Assembly (NCBI GenBank): GCA_020073665.1
Contig: JAIQEU010000017.1
Location: 32,933 to 96,932, forward strand
DNA: 64,000 bases
Direction of reading: 5' to 3'
From: Terriglobia bacterium
GTDB taxonomy: Bacteria > Acidobacteriota > Terriglobia > Terriglobales > Acidobacteriaceae
Made by a program: the position numbers and the translations under genes. Every line of letters begins with the position of its first letter. Positions within the stretch are counted from its first letter, which is position 1. Positions 41,794-51,634 of the stretch are shown here, piece after piece. The notes below the pieces were generated by a model. That model saw only the letters and a program-made list of their open reading frames with translations, searched no databases and had not been told where the DNA came from.

Positions 41794-44700
41794 TCAAATC
41801 TTGGACCAGCGCAGTGATTCGCTGTAAACGCGCTTCAAATCGGCGCGCTGGAGCACGGTGTCGCCTCCTGTGTCCTTACGGACTTCATCGAGCAAGCGCA
41901 CGGCGGCGCGGAAATGTCCGGTGGCGTCTGCCGGGTTGCCACTCAAGCGCAGGATTTCCCCCATCAGGTATTGGTCCCGCGCGAGCACGCTTCGCAACTC
42001 CAGCTTCTCGGCCTGAAGTGCCGCACGCTCCAGTTCCCGGCGTGCGCCTGGGAAATCCTTCAACTGCATCAAGGCTTCCGCGAGATAGGTCGAGGATTCC
42101 ACCGACAGGAACTTGAATCCAAGACTATTAGCTTCTGCGACCAGTTTTCTGAGCACAGTGGAAGCCTCCCGCGGGCGGCCTTGTTCGAGTATCGCCTTAG
42201 CGACATTGAACCGGGAAAGCAAAACCTTGTCCTGGTCGCGTGTGCGCAAGGCCAGTTGATAGCCACGCTCGTAGGAGGCGCGGGCGGACTTGAAATCATC
42301 GCGATAGAAGAAGCACTCTCCCTGATAATTGAGCACCTGAGCGGCCAAGGCATCGCTCTTCAGTTCGCGAGCGAGGATCATGGCGTCCTGGAGAGTTTTT
42401 TGAGCCTCCTCGATGCGTCCTGCGTCGGCTTGGGCAATTCCATAGCCGCCCAGGATTTCGCCCATCCAGACGCTGCGGTCTTTGAGAGCCTGAAAGGTAG
42501 CCAAGGCTTCTTTCTTGGCATTGAGGGCGGCGCCGAAACGACCCTGGTAGCCAAACAGCGTTCCCATGCTGTAGGACTCGATGGCGGCGCCGCGCTGATC
42601 GCCGATGCCGCGGTTGAGATCGAGCGCCCGGACGTAGTAGGCGAGGGCCTTGTCGTATTGACCCATTTTGGCGGTGGTTTCGGCCAGGTTATGAACAGTA
42701 AGGGCGATCTCCTCCGGGATGTTCGCCTTCTCCCGCAACTGCAGCGCTTGCTGAAAATAGGTGAGGGCGCCTTCGTACTCACCCTTGAAGGAGTAGCAGC
42801 TGCCAATGTTATTCAGGCAGAGGGACTGGTTGCTCTCGTTGCCCAGCTCACGCTGAATCCGTAGCGACTCCTTGAAGAACTTCAGCGCCTCATCATAGTG
42901 GCCGCGGTCATGATGGAAGGTGCCCAGATCCAGCAGAGAATCGCCGACACCCCTCTGGTCGCCGATCTCGCGGCGCAGGCGCAGGGCCTCCTGATAGCCT
43001 TTCAGGGCTTCGGCCGACTTTCCCAACTCGTCCTGGATTTGAGCCATCTGGTTGAAGCTGGCGGCCATGCCCCGCTTGTCGCCGAGACGTTGCTTGATCT
43101 CCAGGGATTGCTGGTAGTGGCGCAAGGCTTCATCCTGCTTGCCCAAGCGCCGGTAAGCGACGCCCGTGGCCTGCAAAATGGCAGCTTTCTCCTCGTCATT
43201 TTCGAGTTGGATGGCAAGAGCCAGGCCGCGAGTAAGGAATTCCAGGCCAGCCTGGGAATTGCCGCTCTTGATTTCTACGCGGCCGCTGGCTAGCAGGGCG
43301 TCGACCGATCGCGGATCTCGCTCCAGAACCTTGGCCAGCTGTTTGCGCGCGTCGTCGAACGAGCCGGCGTTTTCGCAGACACCGGCCAGCGCGAATTCCA
43401 CGTCGGGATCGTCCGGTAGGAGCTTCGCAAGCTGGTTGTAGGAGTCCATGGCCTTCCGATAATCGTTCACGATTTGGGCATGGATCGCGCTGATCAGAAG
43501 CCTCTCTTGGGGTGGAAGGGTTTCGCTGAGATCCATTGCCCTGCGGGCCAATTGTTCCGCCTCGTCGTCGTAGCCGAGACTGGACTTGACCTGGGCGAGT
43601 TTTGAATAAGCGAGGGCAAACTGGGGATCAGCTTGGGTCGCAGCCGAGAACTGTTTAGCGGCTTCCAGATTTTTTCCCTGCCGCGCCAGTTCGACCCCCT
43701 GCGAGTAACCACGGAGAGCGGGCAGCGACTGGGTCGAGGGGCGAAGCGCCTTATCCTGCAGTTCCTTGATCGCAGATGCCGGCAAAGACAGGTTCTCTCT
43801 TATGGCTTGTGCCAGCCGATCCACGGCCGCCACGACTTCCTTCTCACTCGGTGCCTCCGCTTTGAGCGCGGCGGTGCGATCCCGTTTCAGGTCGCGAACG
43901 GAGGCATCGATGCGAATCTGCTCTCCAAACCGGGCGTATTGTCCGGACACCAGCACGTCCGCATTGCTAAATTCTGACAATTGCCTCAGGGTGTGCGGGT
44001 CTAGGGGGGTATCCGGCACAATGCGCAGGTCGTGCAGGATCTGGCGCATGCGGTCGGGGGAGACCACGCGCAAGTTCGAGGACTGTCCGACATCGGTGCT
44101 CAGCATGTCCGCAAGGATCGCGCCTAGCCAATCCAGGTTGGGGTCTCCGGATGCGTTGCGAAATGGAACCATGGCGAGCGAAACCGCTGGAGTGGCGGTT
44201 GCGGGTTTACCCGCGTCCGACGCTGGGAGGAAGATTCGTCTAACCGGCGGGATCGCAAGCAGTCCGAGTGCCAGCAGGAAGACGATGACGGACGCAAGAA
44301 GCAACTTCCGTTTGTCGGCGATGATGTGATGAAAGCTGGAACGGAAGGTCGCGGCCGGTGGACGACCAGCGTCTAGGTCAGTCAGGATCTCACGTGCACT
44401 CTGGTAGCGTTGCGTAACGTCCCGCTCCAGGCATTTCTGGATGATCCGGGCAACGTAAGCCGGCAGTTCGGGATTCAGCTGCTGCGGATCTTTGGGCTGC
44501 TCATGCACCCGGCGGAACATGATCTGCATGGCGGATTCGGCGGGTTCGAACGGGATGTCGCCTGTCACCAGTTCGCAGAAGATCAAGCCAAAGGCGTACA
44601 GGTCGCTGCGGGAATCCGCCGGCTTGGCTTCCGCCTGCTCCGGCGACATGTAGCGCGGCGTGCCTAGGAACTGACCGGTCAGGGTCAGACCCAGGTCAGA

Positions 44701-45438
44701 TTCGAGAGACTTGGCCAGCCCAAAGTCGGAGACATAAATATGATCATTGCGGTCGATCAGGATGTTCTGCGGTTTCAGGTCGCGATGGACCACGCCCTCC
44801 TCGTGGGCGGCGTCGAGCGCTTCGCATAGCTGGCGGGCGATCTTGAGCGCACGCTCGAGCGGCAGTTTGCCTCCTCGTACAAGGTTGTGAAGATCGCTGC
44901 CATCGATATACGCCATGGAGATGAACTTGGCTCCCCCGGGGCCATCCCCGAGATCGTGAATGCGGAGAACATTGCGGTGAGAGATTTTTCTGGCCAGCAA
45001 TAACTCCTGCTTGAACCGGCGGGAGGCATCGGGATCGCGAGTGAGATTGGGCTTGACCAGCTTCAGCGCCACCATGCGTTCCAGTTCCGCGTCCCAGGCC
45101 TTGTACACCGTGCCCATGCCCCCTTCTCCGAGAACACATTCGACGCGGTAACGCGGCCCGAAATAGAGATTTCCCTCAGGCGATGCGGCGGGCCCGTCGG
45201 AGGAAGCTGGAACCACCCAGGTAGGAGCATCATTGACGGAAGAGGAATTGAGAGTAGCTTTCCCGGAAGCGGCTGAGTCGCCTGCGATGGCGGTCTGGAC
45301 GTCAGAGGTGGGAAATGAGTTCCCACACTGGAAGCACTTCCCAGCGTCGACAACATTGTGTGCGCCGCAATGAGAGCAGACGAATGCACTCGCGAGCGAC
45401 GCGGATTTGCAGGGCGTCGGCACCGGGATCCGATCCAC
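41794..45438 (-). CDS. Membrane Ser/Thr protein kinase with TPR array
   Basis: A 1214-residue PknB-like kinase. A small zinc ribbon comes first (Cys 21, 24, 35, 38), then the kinase domain from about residue 97 (LGEGGMGTVYKAWD, VALKLVKPN, catalytic loop VVHRDLKPQN, DFGLA). A membrane helix (about 375-395) precedes a TolB/FlgO-like domain (SLAMVPFRNASGDPNLDWLG) and a long series of tetratricopeptide repeats to the C-terminus. The start is GTG at 45438. The extracytoplasmic TPRs probably mediate protein contacts or ligand sensing. No phosphatase is adjacent. Confidence 0.92.
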   Translation of the reverse strand: MDRIPVPTPCKSASLASAFVCSHCGAHNVVDAGKCFQCGNSFPTSDVQTAIAGDSAASGKATLNSSSVNDAPTWVVPASSDGPAASPEGNLYFGPRYRVECVLGEGGMGTVYKAWDAELERMVALKLVKPNLTRDPDASRRFKQELLLARKISHRNVLRIHDLGDGPGGAKFISMAYIDGSDLHNLVRGGKLPLERALKIARQLCEALDAAHEEGVVHRDLKPQNILIDRNDHIYVSDFGLAKSLESDLGLTLTGQFLGTPRYMSPEQAEAKPADSRSDLYAFGLIFCELVTGDIPFEPAESAMQIMFRRVHEQPKDPQQLNPELPAYVARIIQKCLERDVTQRYQSAREILTDLDAGRPPAATFRSSFHHIIADKRKLLLASVIVFLLALGLLAIPPVRRIFLPASDAGKPATATPAVSLAMVPFRNASGDPNLDWLGAILADMLSTDVGQSSNLRVVSPDRMRQILHDLRIVPDTPLDPHTLRQLSEFSNADVLVSGQYARFGEQIRIDASVRDLKRDRTAALKAEAPSEKEVVAAVDRLAQAIRENLSLPASAIKELQDKALRPSTQSLPALRGYSQGVELARQGKNLEAAKQFSAATQADPQFALAYSKLAQVKSSLGYDDEAEQLARRAMDLSETLPPQERLLISAIHAQIVNDYRKAMDSYNQLAKLLPDDPDVEFALAGVCENAGSFDDARKQLAKVLERDPRSVDALLASGRVEIKSGNSQAGLEFLTRGLALAIQLENDEEKAAILQATGVAYRRLGKQDEALRHYQQSLEIKQRLGDKRGMAASFNQMAQIQDELGKSAEALKGYQEALRLRREIGDQRGVGDSLLDLGTFHHDRGHYDEALKFFKESLRIQRELGNESNQSLCLNNIGSCYSFKGEYEGALTYFQQALQLREKANIPEEIALTVHNLAETTAKMGQYDKALAYYVRALDLNRGIGDQRGAAIESYSMGTLFGYQGRFGAALNAKKEALATFQALKDRSVWMGEILGGYGIAQADAGRIEEAQKTLQDAMILARELKSDALAAQVLNYQGECFFYRDDFKSARASYERGYQLALRTRDQDKVLLSRFNVAKAILEQGRPREASTVLRKLVAEANSLGFKFLSVESSTYLAEALMQLKDFPGARRELERAALQAEKLELRSVLARDQYLMGEILRLSGNPADATGHFRAAVRLLDEVRKDTGGDTVLQRADLKRVYSESLRWSKI

Positions 45439-45652
45439 AGGTCGTTACTAAGAGCTTCCCACTCCCAGAAGCTTGCGGTAAACATCGGCGGTCACGCTCG
45501 CCTGTGACAGCGGGTTCCCGCGCCCCCGGGCTATCCCACTGGTTGGCGAAGACGGCCACTTCGACGGGGAACCGCCTGTTCTGGAAATGAGCTGAAGAAC
45601 AGTCCATGGTCTTGGTTTCACCTGAGGCCAATCGAGGTAGGTACTTTTGACC

Positions 45653-45666
45653 GTGACCGCCGTCAC
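45653..45666. promoter_or_regulatory. CRP-like palindrome
   Basis: GTGAC, four bases, GTCAC: perfect 5-bp arms, same spacing as the palindromes at 834-847 and 49211-49224. It lies 64 bases upstream of the small coiled-coil gene at 45730. The regulator is unknown. Confidence 0.35.
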
Positions 45667-45729
45667 AGAACCTTGTTGGGCTCGGGAATAGGGTTTACTC
45701 GAGGACAGATTCACCGAGGGGGTTTCACC

Positions 45730-45903
45730 ATGTCACCAACCGCAGTCCTCTCAGAAACAGAAGTAGTACTCGCCAATCAGAAGACGATTCTCCAAAACCA
45801 AGCCCTGATCCTGAAAAACCAGGAGGAGATCAAGAAGAATCAAGAGACCCTGCATGTCATCGTAAAGAACCAGGAAAAGATTCTGGCTGCCCTGCGCCAC
45901 TAG
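45730..45903 (+). CDS. Small heptad-repeat (NQ-rich) coiled-coil protein
   Basis: A 57-residue protein whose body is a string of heptads centred on N-Q: LANQKTI, LQNQALI, LKNQEEI, KKNQETL and, after a short break, VKNQEKI. Hydrophobic residues recur every seven positions with buried Asn next to them, as in short trimeric or dimeric coiled coils. GAGGGGG precedes the ATG. I do not recognise the family. Confidence 0.65.
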   Translation: MSPTAVLSETEVVLANQKTILQNQALILKNQEEIKKNQETLHVIVKNQEKILAALRH

Positions 45904-46014
45904 AGAGTTGTGCCCCGTCAGGGCTGAACTTGCTTTCGCCGGGGCCGCTGTGGTCCTGGACACAGACCACGGCCAGCAGACCCCGGCCCACCTCTATTAG
46001 GAGGTACCTCTCCC

Positions 46015-46299
46015 ATGACCCCCGAAACCCATGCCTCAATCAATGCGGATCACATCACTGATCTCGCACTTCACGACGAAATCAAGTGCCGCGCTTACGA
46101 ACTCTACGAGCAGCGCAACACCGGTGACGGCCACGTTCCAAGAGACGGGCTGCAGACCGAACTGTCTCGTGTAGCCTACGCCGCGGCCCAGCTTGCGAAG
46201 TACGCCAAGGGCGAGGTAGGGGACACCAGGGCCGTAAGAGCGGCTCGGGTTTACCTGCGCGCTCTAAGCTCCTTCATCGGAAAGCGAGATGGAGATTGA
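46015..46299 (+). CDS. Small protein with DUF2934-like motif
   Basis: A 94-residue protein. The segment DEIKCRAYELYEQRNTGDGH resembles the DUF2934 motif (RAYELYE..G), although the usual tryptophan in the second half is missing. The rest is helical and alanine-rich. TTAGGAGG lies before the ATG. It follows the coiled-coil gene by 111 bases, same strand. The 204 bases between it and the next gene show nothing I can support. Confidence 0.6.
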   Translation: MTPETHASINADHITDLALHDEIKCRAYELYEQRNTGDGHVPRDGLQTELSRVAYAAAQLAKYAKGEVGDTRAVRAARVYLRALSSFIGKRDGD

Positions 46300-46503
46300 G
46301 CAAACCCAGCGAACCCTGGATCTCTGACTTCTTCCTCAACGGTCTGTCGTGCTCAGCGACAACGTTGGGGCTGCGCTCTGGGTGAATTCGAAATCGATGG
46401 GCCTCTCTACCTAGGGCAGTGCGGGGGCGAATCCCGCCGTACGAACGCCCACGCGGGTGCCTTCCAGCGGGCAAAATACCGTTCGGACTTGTGCTGGCTG
46501 AAA

Positions 46504-47175
46504 TTAGGCCTTCTGAAGTACCCACTCCAGCGTTTTTTCTTGAAACTGAAACCCGTACCTTTGCCAGGGAGCGCCGGGTGACTCTTTGCGAGCCACTCGC
46601 GCCCGGCCCACATAGCGCTCGGTTCCGCCCGCCAGAAACACCTCGACAATCGCATCCTTGACCAGGGACTGCGTGCAATTGCAGAGGAAGCCTTCCGCAC
46701 TCACATTCTCGGTGGCGGTTAACTCTTCAAATGGTTTCCCGCTGGCGTCGGTTCCCCGCAGTTTCAGCGCGACCCGCATCCGGACGCGCACGTCCGCCCG
46801 GCTATCCCGCCGCTTGTTCAACAGTTCAGTGGCTAACCTGCGCTTGAGGGCAGCAAAATCCACGGGCTTCTCGAAGTAACCGGTCGCACCCAGGTTTTCG
46901 CAGTGCTCCTTGTACTTCGCTGCCGACTCTCCGCTAATCACGAAGATGGGGATCAGGCCGGTATAGCTGAGGGAATGAAAGCTCTGGCACAGCTCGAATC
47001 CCGAGAACTTCGGCATCATCAGGTCTAGCAGAATGGCGTCAGGTTTGTGTTCCAAGGCCAGCCCCAGAGCTTGCTCGGGATTCCCGGTGTCGATGATCTC
47101 GTAGGTATCTGCCAAACGCTTGCGCAGCAAGCCGCGCATGGCTGGGTCGTCGTCCACGATCAGGATTTTCTGCAT
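46504..47175 (-). CDS. Response regulator with PilZ domain
   Basis: A 223-residue two-domain protein. Residues 1-120 are a receiver (LIVDDDPAMR, phospho-Asp in AILLDLMMP, lysine in YFEKPVDF). Residues 125-220 look like a PilZ domain, with an arginine-rich entry (RRDSRADVRVRM) and ENVSAEGFL resembling the D/N-x-S-x-x-G motif; PilZ domains bind cyclic di-GMP. So phosphorylation and c-di-GMP signals may meet here. It is 46 bases downstream of the broken hybrid kinase in the same direction and was probably its partner. Confidence 0.85.
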   Translation of the reverse strand: MQKILIVDDDPAMRGLLRKRLADTYEIIDTGNPEQALGLALEHKPDAILLDLMMPKFSGFELCQSFHSLSYTGLIPIFVISGESAAKYKEHCENLGATGYFEKPVDFAALKRRLATELLNKRRDSRADVRVRMRVALKLRGTDASGKPFEELTATENVSAEGFLCNCTQSLVKDAIVEVFLAGGTERYVGRARVARKESPGAPWQRYGFQFQEKTLEWVLQKA

Positions 47176-47221
47176 GGGATGCCTCCGGTTGAAAATGATC
47201 GATGCTTAAAGCCTGGTTGGA

Positions 47222-49023
47222 TCACTTGGTTGCAGCCGCTGGCACACTGTCCAACGCCTCCCGGACCTTGCTGGTCAAGCTGTCCCGCGTAAAGGGTTTC
47301 ATCAGAAAGAAACTGCCGGGTTCGAGGACCGCATGACCGGCGACGGTCTTGCCGGTATAGCCCGACATGTACATGACTTTGATCTCGGGACGCTGCCGGG
47401 TAATTTGTTGGGCGAGGACGGGGCCACTGATTCCTGGCATTACCACGTCGGTCAGCAACAAGTGGACGGTCGCCTTGTGCTGCTGACTCGTTTGCAAGGC
47501 CTGGTTCCCCTCCTTCGCCACCAAAACGGTGTAGCCGCTGCGCTCGAGAAGACTGCGGGTCAAGGTCCGGAGACCGTCATCATCTTCCACCAGCAGCACG
47601 GTTTCAGTGCCTCGCAAAGACGTGTTGAGGTTGGCACGGGGCCGCTCTGGCGTGATGGTTTCCGGCACGCTGGGGAGGTAAACCTTAAAAGCAGTGCCGA
47701 CATTGGGCTCGCTGTACACGTTGACGTGTCCGCCGCTCTGCTTGACGACTCCATAAACCATGGAGAGCCCGAGTCCGGTGCCCTTGCCTTTCTCCTTGGT
47801 GGTAAAGAAAGGTTCGAAGACTTGCGCTTGCGTGGCGGCGTCCATGCCCACGCCCGTGTCGGTCACGATTAGGCACACATAGGGACCGCTTTGAATCGGG
47901 TAGGGAGAGCTGTGGGCAAAGACCTCGTCGATCTCAACATTGGCGGTCTGTAGGGTCAGCTTCCCCCCGTGCGGCATGGCATCGCGTGCGTTCACCGCCA
48001 TGTTCAGGATGACCTGTTCAATCTGCCCCTGGTCGGCCTTGACTCTGCCCAACCCCGGTTGCAGAACCGCGGTCAGCTCAATGTCTTCGCCAATCAACCG
48101 TCGGAGCATTTTTTCAACCTCGGTGATCACCACATTCAGATCGATGACCTTGGGCTCCAACACCTGTTGGCGACTGAAGGCGAGGAGTTGGCGTGTCAAT
48201 CCCGCGGCCTGTCTTCCCGCGCGCAGGATTTCGTCCACACTGTCACGCAACGGGTCACCATTCTTTATGGCTTCCTCCAGAATCTCACCGTAGCCGATGA
48301 TGACCCCGAGCAGGTTGTTGAAGTCGTGAGCAACCCCTCCCGAAAGTCGGCCCACGGCCTCCATTTTCTGTGCCTGTTGAAACTGTTGTTCCAGACGCCG
48401 GCGCCCGGTGATGTCGCGGTTGACGATGACCAGCTTTTCGACTTTCCCGTTGCTGTTCAGAATTGTGCTTGCCGTAGACTCCAGGGTGCACCAACTACCA
48501 TCCTTGTGGCGCATCCGGTATTCAATTCTCCGCCCCACACCGGTTGTGAGGGCTTCTTTGGCGGCATCCTGGACCAGCACACCGCGATCATGTCGGCGGC
48601 ATTCTCCGTGATCAGCCGAAACAGTTCCTCGCCCTCTATCAGTCGGCGGCGCATGCGGTGAATCTGGAGCTGTTGATAAACCGAGTAGAGGTCGAACAGC
48701 AGGACCATGCCCACCAGGCCACGGGCGGCATAAGACAAGTCCGGGAAATGAGAATCTTCTCCTCCCAGCCGCACCATGGGAAACACGAACGAAACGACAC
48801 CCAAGGTCAACAGGAGAGTGACCAGAACCGCAGACGACCACAGCCACCACTCGCGCCGCTCGACCTTGCGCAATCCAGCCCGAACCCCGCTGGGGGTCGC
48901 AATGCTGGGGGCGTTGGAGTCCGACGGGTCGGGTTTCATACCACTGGACGACTGTCCGGCCCGCGCATTCCTCGCCTTCAGCCGTTGTTTCAACAATATG
49001 GAAAGCCCAAACACAGCAACCAA
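47222..49023 (-). pseudogene. Hybrid histidine kinase broken by a frameshifting deletion
   Basis: Two frames together make one kinase. From 49023 the first frame gives two membrane helices and the start of a PAS domain (EELFRLITENAADMIAV). At about 48580-48595 the sense jumps to another frame, which continues with QDAAKEALTTGVGRRIEYRMRHKDG, i.e. the end of the same PAS domain, then the His box GGVAHDFNNLL, the ATPase domain DTGVGMDAATQ ... GTGLGLSMVYG and a receiver (LLLTDVVMP). About 40 residues of PAS core are missing at the join, so a deletion not divisible by three is the simplest reading. Either a real lesion or an assembly error. Kinase and receiver parts remain open and could be expressed from an internal start. 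Confidence 0.8.
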
Positions 49024-49679
49024 CCTCCTACAGCGCAGCGCGCAGGGAGCAAGAAAGAGGGCTCATCCCCAGAAAAAAAGGGGCCAATTCGAGTCCTTCA
49101 ATTCGGCATTAATGCCCGCCTAAACAACATGTTGCCGAGCATTTCGCGCCACGGCACGGCCCTTCCTGATCCTCAGATACCATGCTAGAGAAGCACTCCC
49201 GAAACGCCCTGTGATGTACATCACGGAGCAGGTGACGGTCGTAACTGGTTCCATAGTGAAAATACTCAAGTTTGGAAGCAAACCGCGCCTTTCTCCATCG
49301 CTTGCCGGCTTGAAGAGGACAGAAGTGGAGATCCTCCACTCGGCTGGGGTGGAGTGTGAGGGAGATTTCCGTTGAGAGATTCGAGCCGGTGATACGCCTT
49401 CGTGGGTTCTGGCTCCAAACCGGAGCGTGGATGTCTACTACGCACGAATCTCAACAACAAGCTGTGTGCAAACTAAGGTCGTTGGCCCCGGGGTTGGTTT
49501 CGCCCCTCCCTTTCGGCGCTACAATTTGACTGAGCGCTTGACCACCACCGCTTGTTCGGTGCTCCGTCCCCGATGATTACGACAGTCCCTGACGCGGCTC
49601 TGCTCCAGGACTTCCGAGGATGCACAAGATCCTCGGGGTTCCAGCCGAATGCTGATCTGCCTCCTCGTAGCGGTGTGGC
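49024..49679. other. Intergenic region between divergent kinase genes
   Basis: 656 bases without a credible gene; short reading frames here lack homology and coding bias. The one clear element is the palindrome at 49211-49224. It must hold the promoters of both flanking kinase genes. Confidence 0.5.
49211..49224. promoter_or_regulatory. CRP/FNR-like perfect palindrome
   Basis: GTGATGTACATCAC is a perfect 14-base palindrome and fits GTGAT-N4-ATCAC, the core of the CRP consensus. It lies 187 bases upstream of the broken kinase and 456 bases upstream of the intact one. Confidence 0.5.
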
Positions 49680-51617
49680 ATGACCGCACCGAAGCGGGGC
49701 AGGCCTCCATTTGGCGCACTCAGCCATGCCGAGAGTGAGTTCTTGGCCAATATCGGTCACGAGGTGCTGACGCCTCTGAATGCGGTCCTCGGGATGACCG
49801 GAGTGTTGCTAGAAACCCCCCTTACCCCCGAACAGAAAAGCTATGTCGAGACCATTCGCGACAGTGGGGAAGCCTTGCTGTCTCTGCTAAAACGGGTGAT
49901 CGATTTTTCCAGGCTTGAAGCCGGGAAGATGGAGCTGGAAGAAAAATCCTTCGGCTTGGCCGATCTGCTGGAAGATGTCCTTAACGAGCTGGCTCCAATG
50001 GCGACGGAAAAAGGGTTGGAGCTCGCCTACTTCGCTGACCCGTCAGTGCCGGCCGAGGCCAGGTGCGATGCCGGGAAGCTGCGCCAAATCCTCGTCAATC
50101 TGGTAGGAAACGCCATCAAGTTTACCGCCCATGGTGAAGTTCTCGTGACCGTCACCGCACAGCCGGGGCAGCCAAGCTGGGTGCTCCACTTTGCCGTGCG
50201 TGACACTGGAGTCGGAATTCCTCCAGACCGCATCGACGGTTTGTTCCAGCCGTTCCGCCAGGCCGATTCTTCCAGTACCCGAAGGTACGAAGGGGCCGGA
50301 CTAGGTCTCATCACCAGTCGCAAGCTGGCCGAGTTAATGGGTGGAACTATAAGCGTCGAGAGCATTCCTGGAGCCGGCTCGACCTTCCGAGTCAGCGTGG
50401 CAGCGATGGCTGACGCTGCCGGACCAACTCCCAGTCTTGAGGGTGAGTCTGTTGCGGCCGTCGCCGGTAGCCAGGCTCTCTTCGAAGTACTCAACAGCTA
50501 CTTGTCGGTATGGCATGGAAGCCCTACCGTGGAACGCTCGATCAATGAGGCGGTGAAGAGATTAGAGGCCAAGCAGGCACAAGTGGCCATCGTCGACACC
50601 AATGTGCCTGACCTCACGCCCTACTCTCTTCTGCGTCTGCGCTCCTCTGGCTGCGGCGAGCCGTTTCCTCTTATCCTGGTCCACCCCCCCGGCTTCCGGA
50701 TGGAATCGCTGCTTCCCCTGCAAGCACAAAACAACGTCTGGTTTCTGCAGAAGCCACTGAAGCCGGCCGCACTGTTTGAGACGCTTCGGGCGGCATTGCG
50801 GGGAGAGCAGGTAAGTTCGCAGGAAGCAGGAACCGCTGTCTTGGACAACGTGATGGCGGCCAGATTACCGCTCGACATTCTGTTGGCCGAAGATCATCCC
50901 GTGAATCAGCAAGTGACCCGGCTGATGCTCTCCAAATTCGGTTACGACCTGCATGTTGTCGGCACCGGAACGGCTGCGGTCGAAGCCGTGCAGCTGCGTC
51001 CTTACGACCTGATTCTGATGGATGTGCAAATGCCGGAGATGGACGGACTCGAGGCTTCCCGTTGCATCCGCCGCTTGGGGAATCGCATTCACCAGCCCCG
51101 GATCTCTGCCATTACCACGAATTTCCTGCAATCGGATCGCGATGCCTGCTACGCCGCCGGAATGGACGATTTTCTCCCCAAGCCGGTTCGGCCGGAAGAC
51201 TTGAAAGCAGTCCTCGAACGTTGTGCCGCCGCGCTGCACAGGCACGCCGCGTTCGATCCCGGGGTTCTCCGGGCAGCGCAACAGAGAACTGGCGGAGATT
51301 TTCAAGCGTGGCGTGAAGTCCTCACCCTCTACGTCAGCGAGTTCCGTACCACGTTGCAGGAGATCCGCCGGGCCCGGGCGGGTGGGGACCTGGTCGCCTT
51401 CCGAAGTAAGAGCCACTACCTGAAGGGCAGCAGCCAGGTAGTGGGCGCCCTGGCGGTAGCGAAGGTGTGCCGCGACCTCGAATCGGCTACCGACCTCAAG
51501 GAGTCTGCGCTGGAAAGCAAGCTTGCCTCTTTGGAGCAAGCGTTGGAGGAAGCTGCCCAGACCACGGATGCACTAGCGCTTTCAAAGCACACGGCTCAAG
51601 GTGCCAGGGTTTCGTGA
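49680..51617 (+). CDS. Hybrid histidine kinase with two receivers and HPt domain
   Basis: A 645-residue phosphorelay protein without membrane helices or a sensor domain. His box FLANIGHEVLTPLNAV (Val-Leu replaces the usual Ile-Arg after HE), ATPase motifs NLVGNAIKF, DTGVGIPPDRI and GAGLGLITSRKL. A first, degenerate receiver spans about 255-370. The second (LILMDVQMPEMDG) is complete, with lysine in FLPKPVRP. The C-terminus is an HPt domain (SHYLKGSSQVVGA). The phosphoryl path would be His-Asp-His on one chain, then probably to the LuxR-type regulator 17 bases downstream. The ATG is weakly supported by its ribosome site. Confidence 0.9.
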   Translation: MTAPKRGRPPFGALSHAESEFLANIGHEVLTPLNAVLGMTGVLLETPLTPEQKSYVETIRDSGEALLSLLKRVIDFSRLEAGKMELEEKSFGLADLLEDVLNELAPMATEKGLELAYFADPSVPAEARCDAGKLRQILVNLVGNAIKFTAHGEVLVTVTAQPGQPSWVLHFAVRDTGVGIPPDRIDGLFQPFRQADSSSTRRYEGAGLGLITSRKLAELMGGTISVESIPGAGSTFRVSVAAMADAAGPTPSLEGESVAAVAGSQALFEVLNSYLSVWHGSPTVERSINEAVKRLEAKQAQVAIVDTNVPDLTPYSLLRLRSSGCGEPFPLILVHPPGFRMESLLPLQAQNNVWFLQKPLKPAALFETLRAALRGEQVSSQEAGTAVLDNVMAARLPLDILLAEDHPVNQQVTRLMLSKFGYDLHVVGTGTAAVEAVQLRPYDLILMDVQMPEMDGLEASRCIRRLGNRIHQPRISAITTNFLQSDRDACYAAGMDDFLPKPVRPEDLKAVLERCAAALHRHAAFDPGVLRAAQQRTGGDFQAWREVLTLYVSEFRTTLQEIRRARAGGDLVAFRSKSHYLKGSSQVVGALAVAKVCRDLESATDLKESALESKLASLEQALEEAAQTTDALALSKHTAQGARVS

Positions 51618-51634
51618 GACAAGGGAAATTCCTT

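Noticed and set aside
41914..42864. 316-residue open frame opposite the kinase-TPR gene
   Set aside because: Mirror of the TPR region, which easily gives long antisense frames.
49473..49760. 95-residue frame between the two kinase genes
   Set aside because: No homology, arginine/glycine/proline-rich composition typical of a wrong frame, overlaps the start of the real kinase on the other strand.
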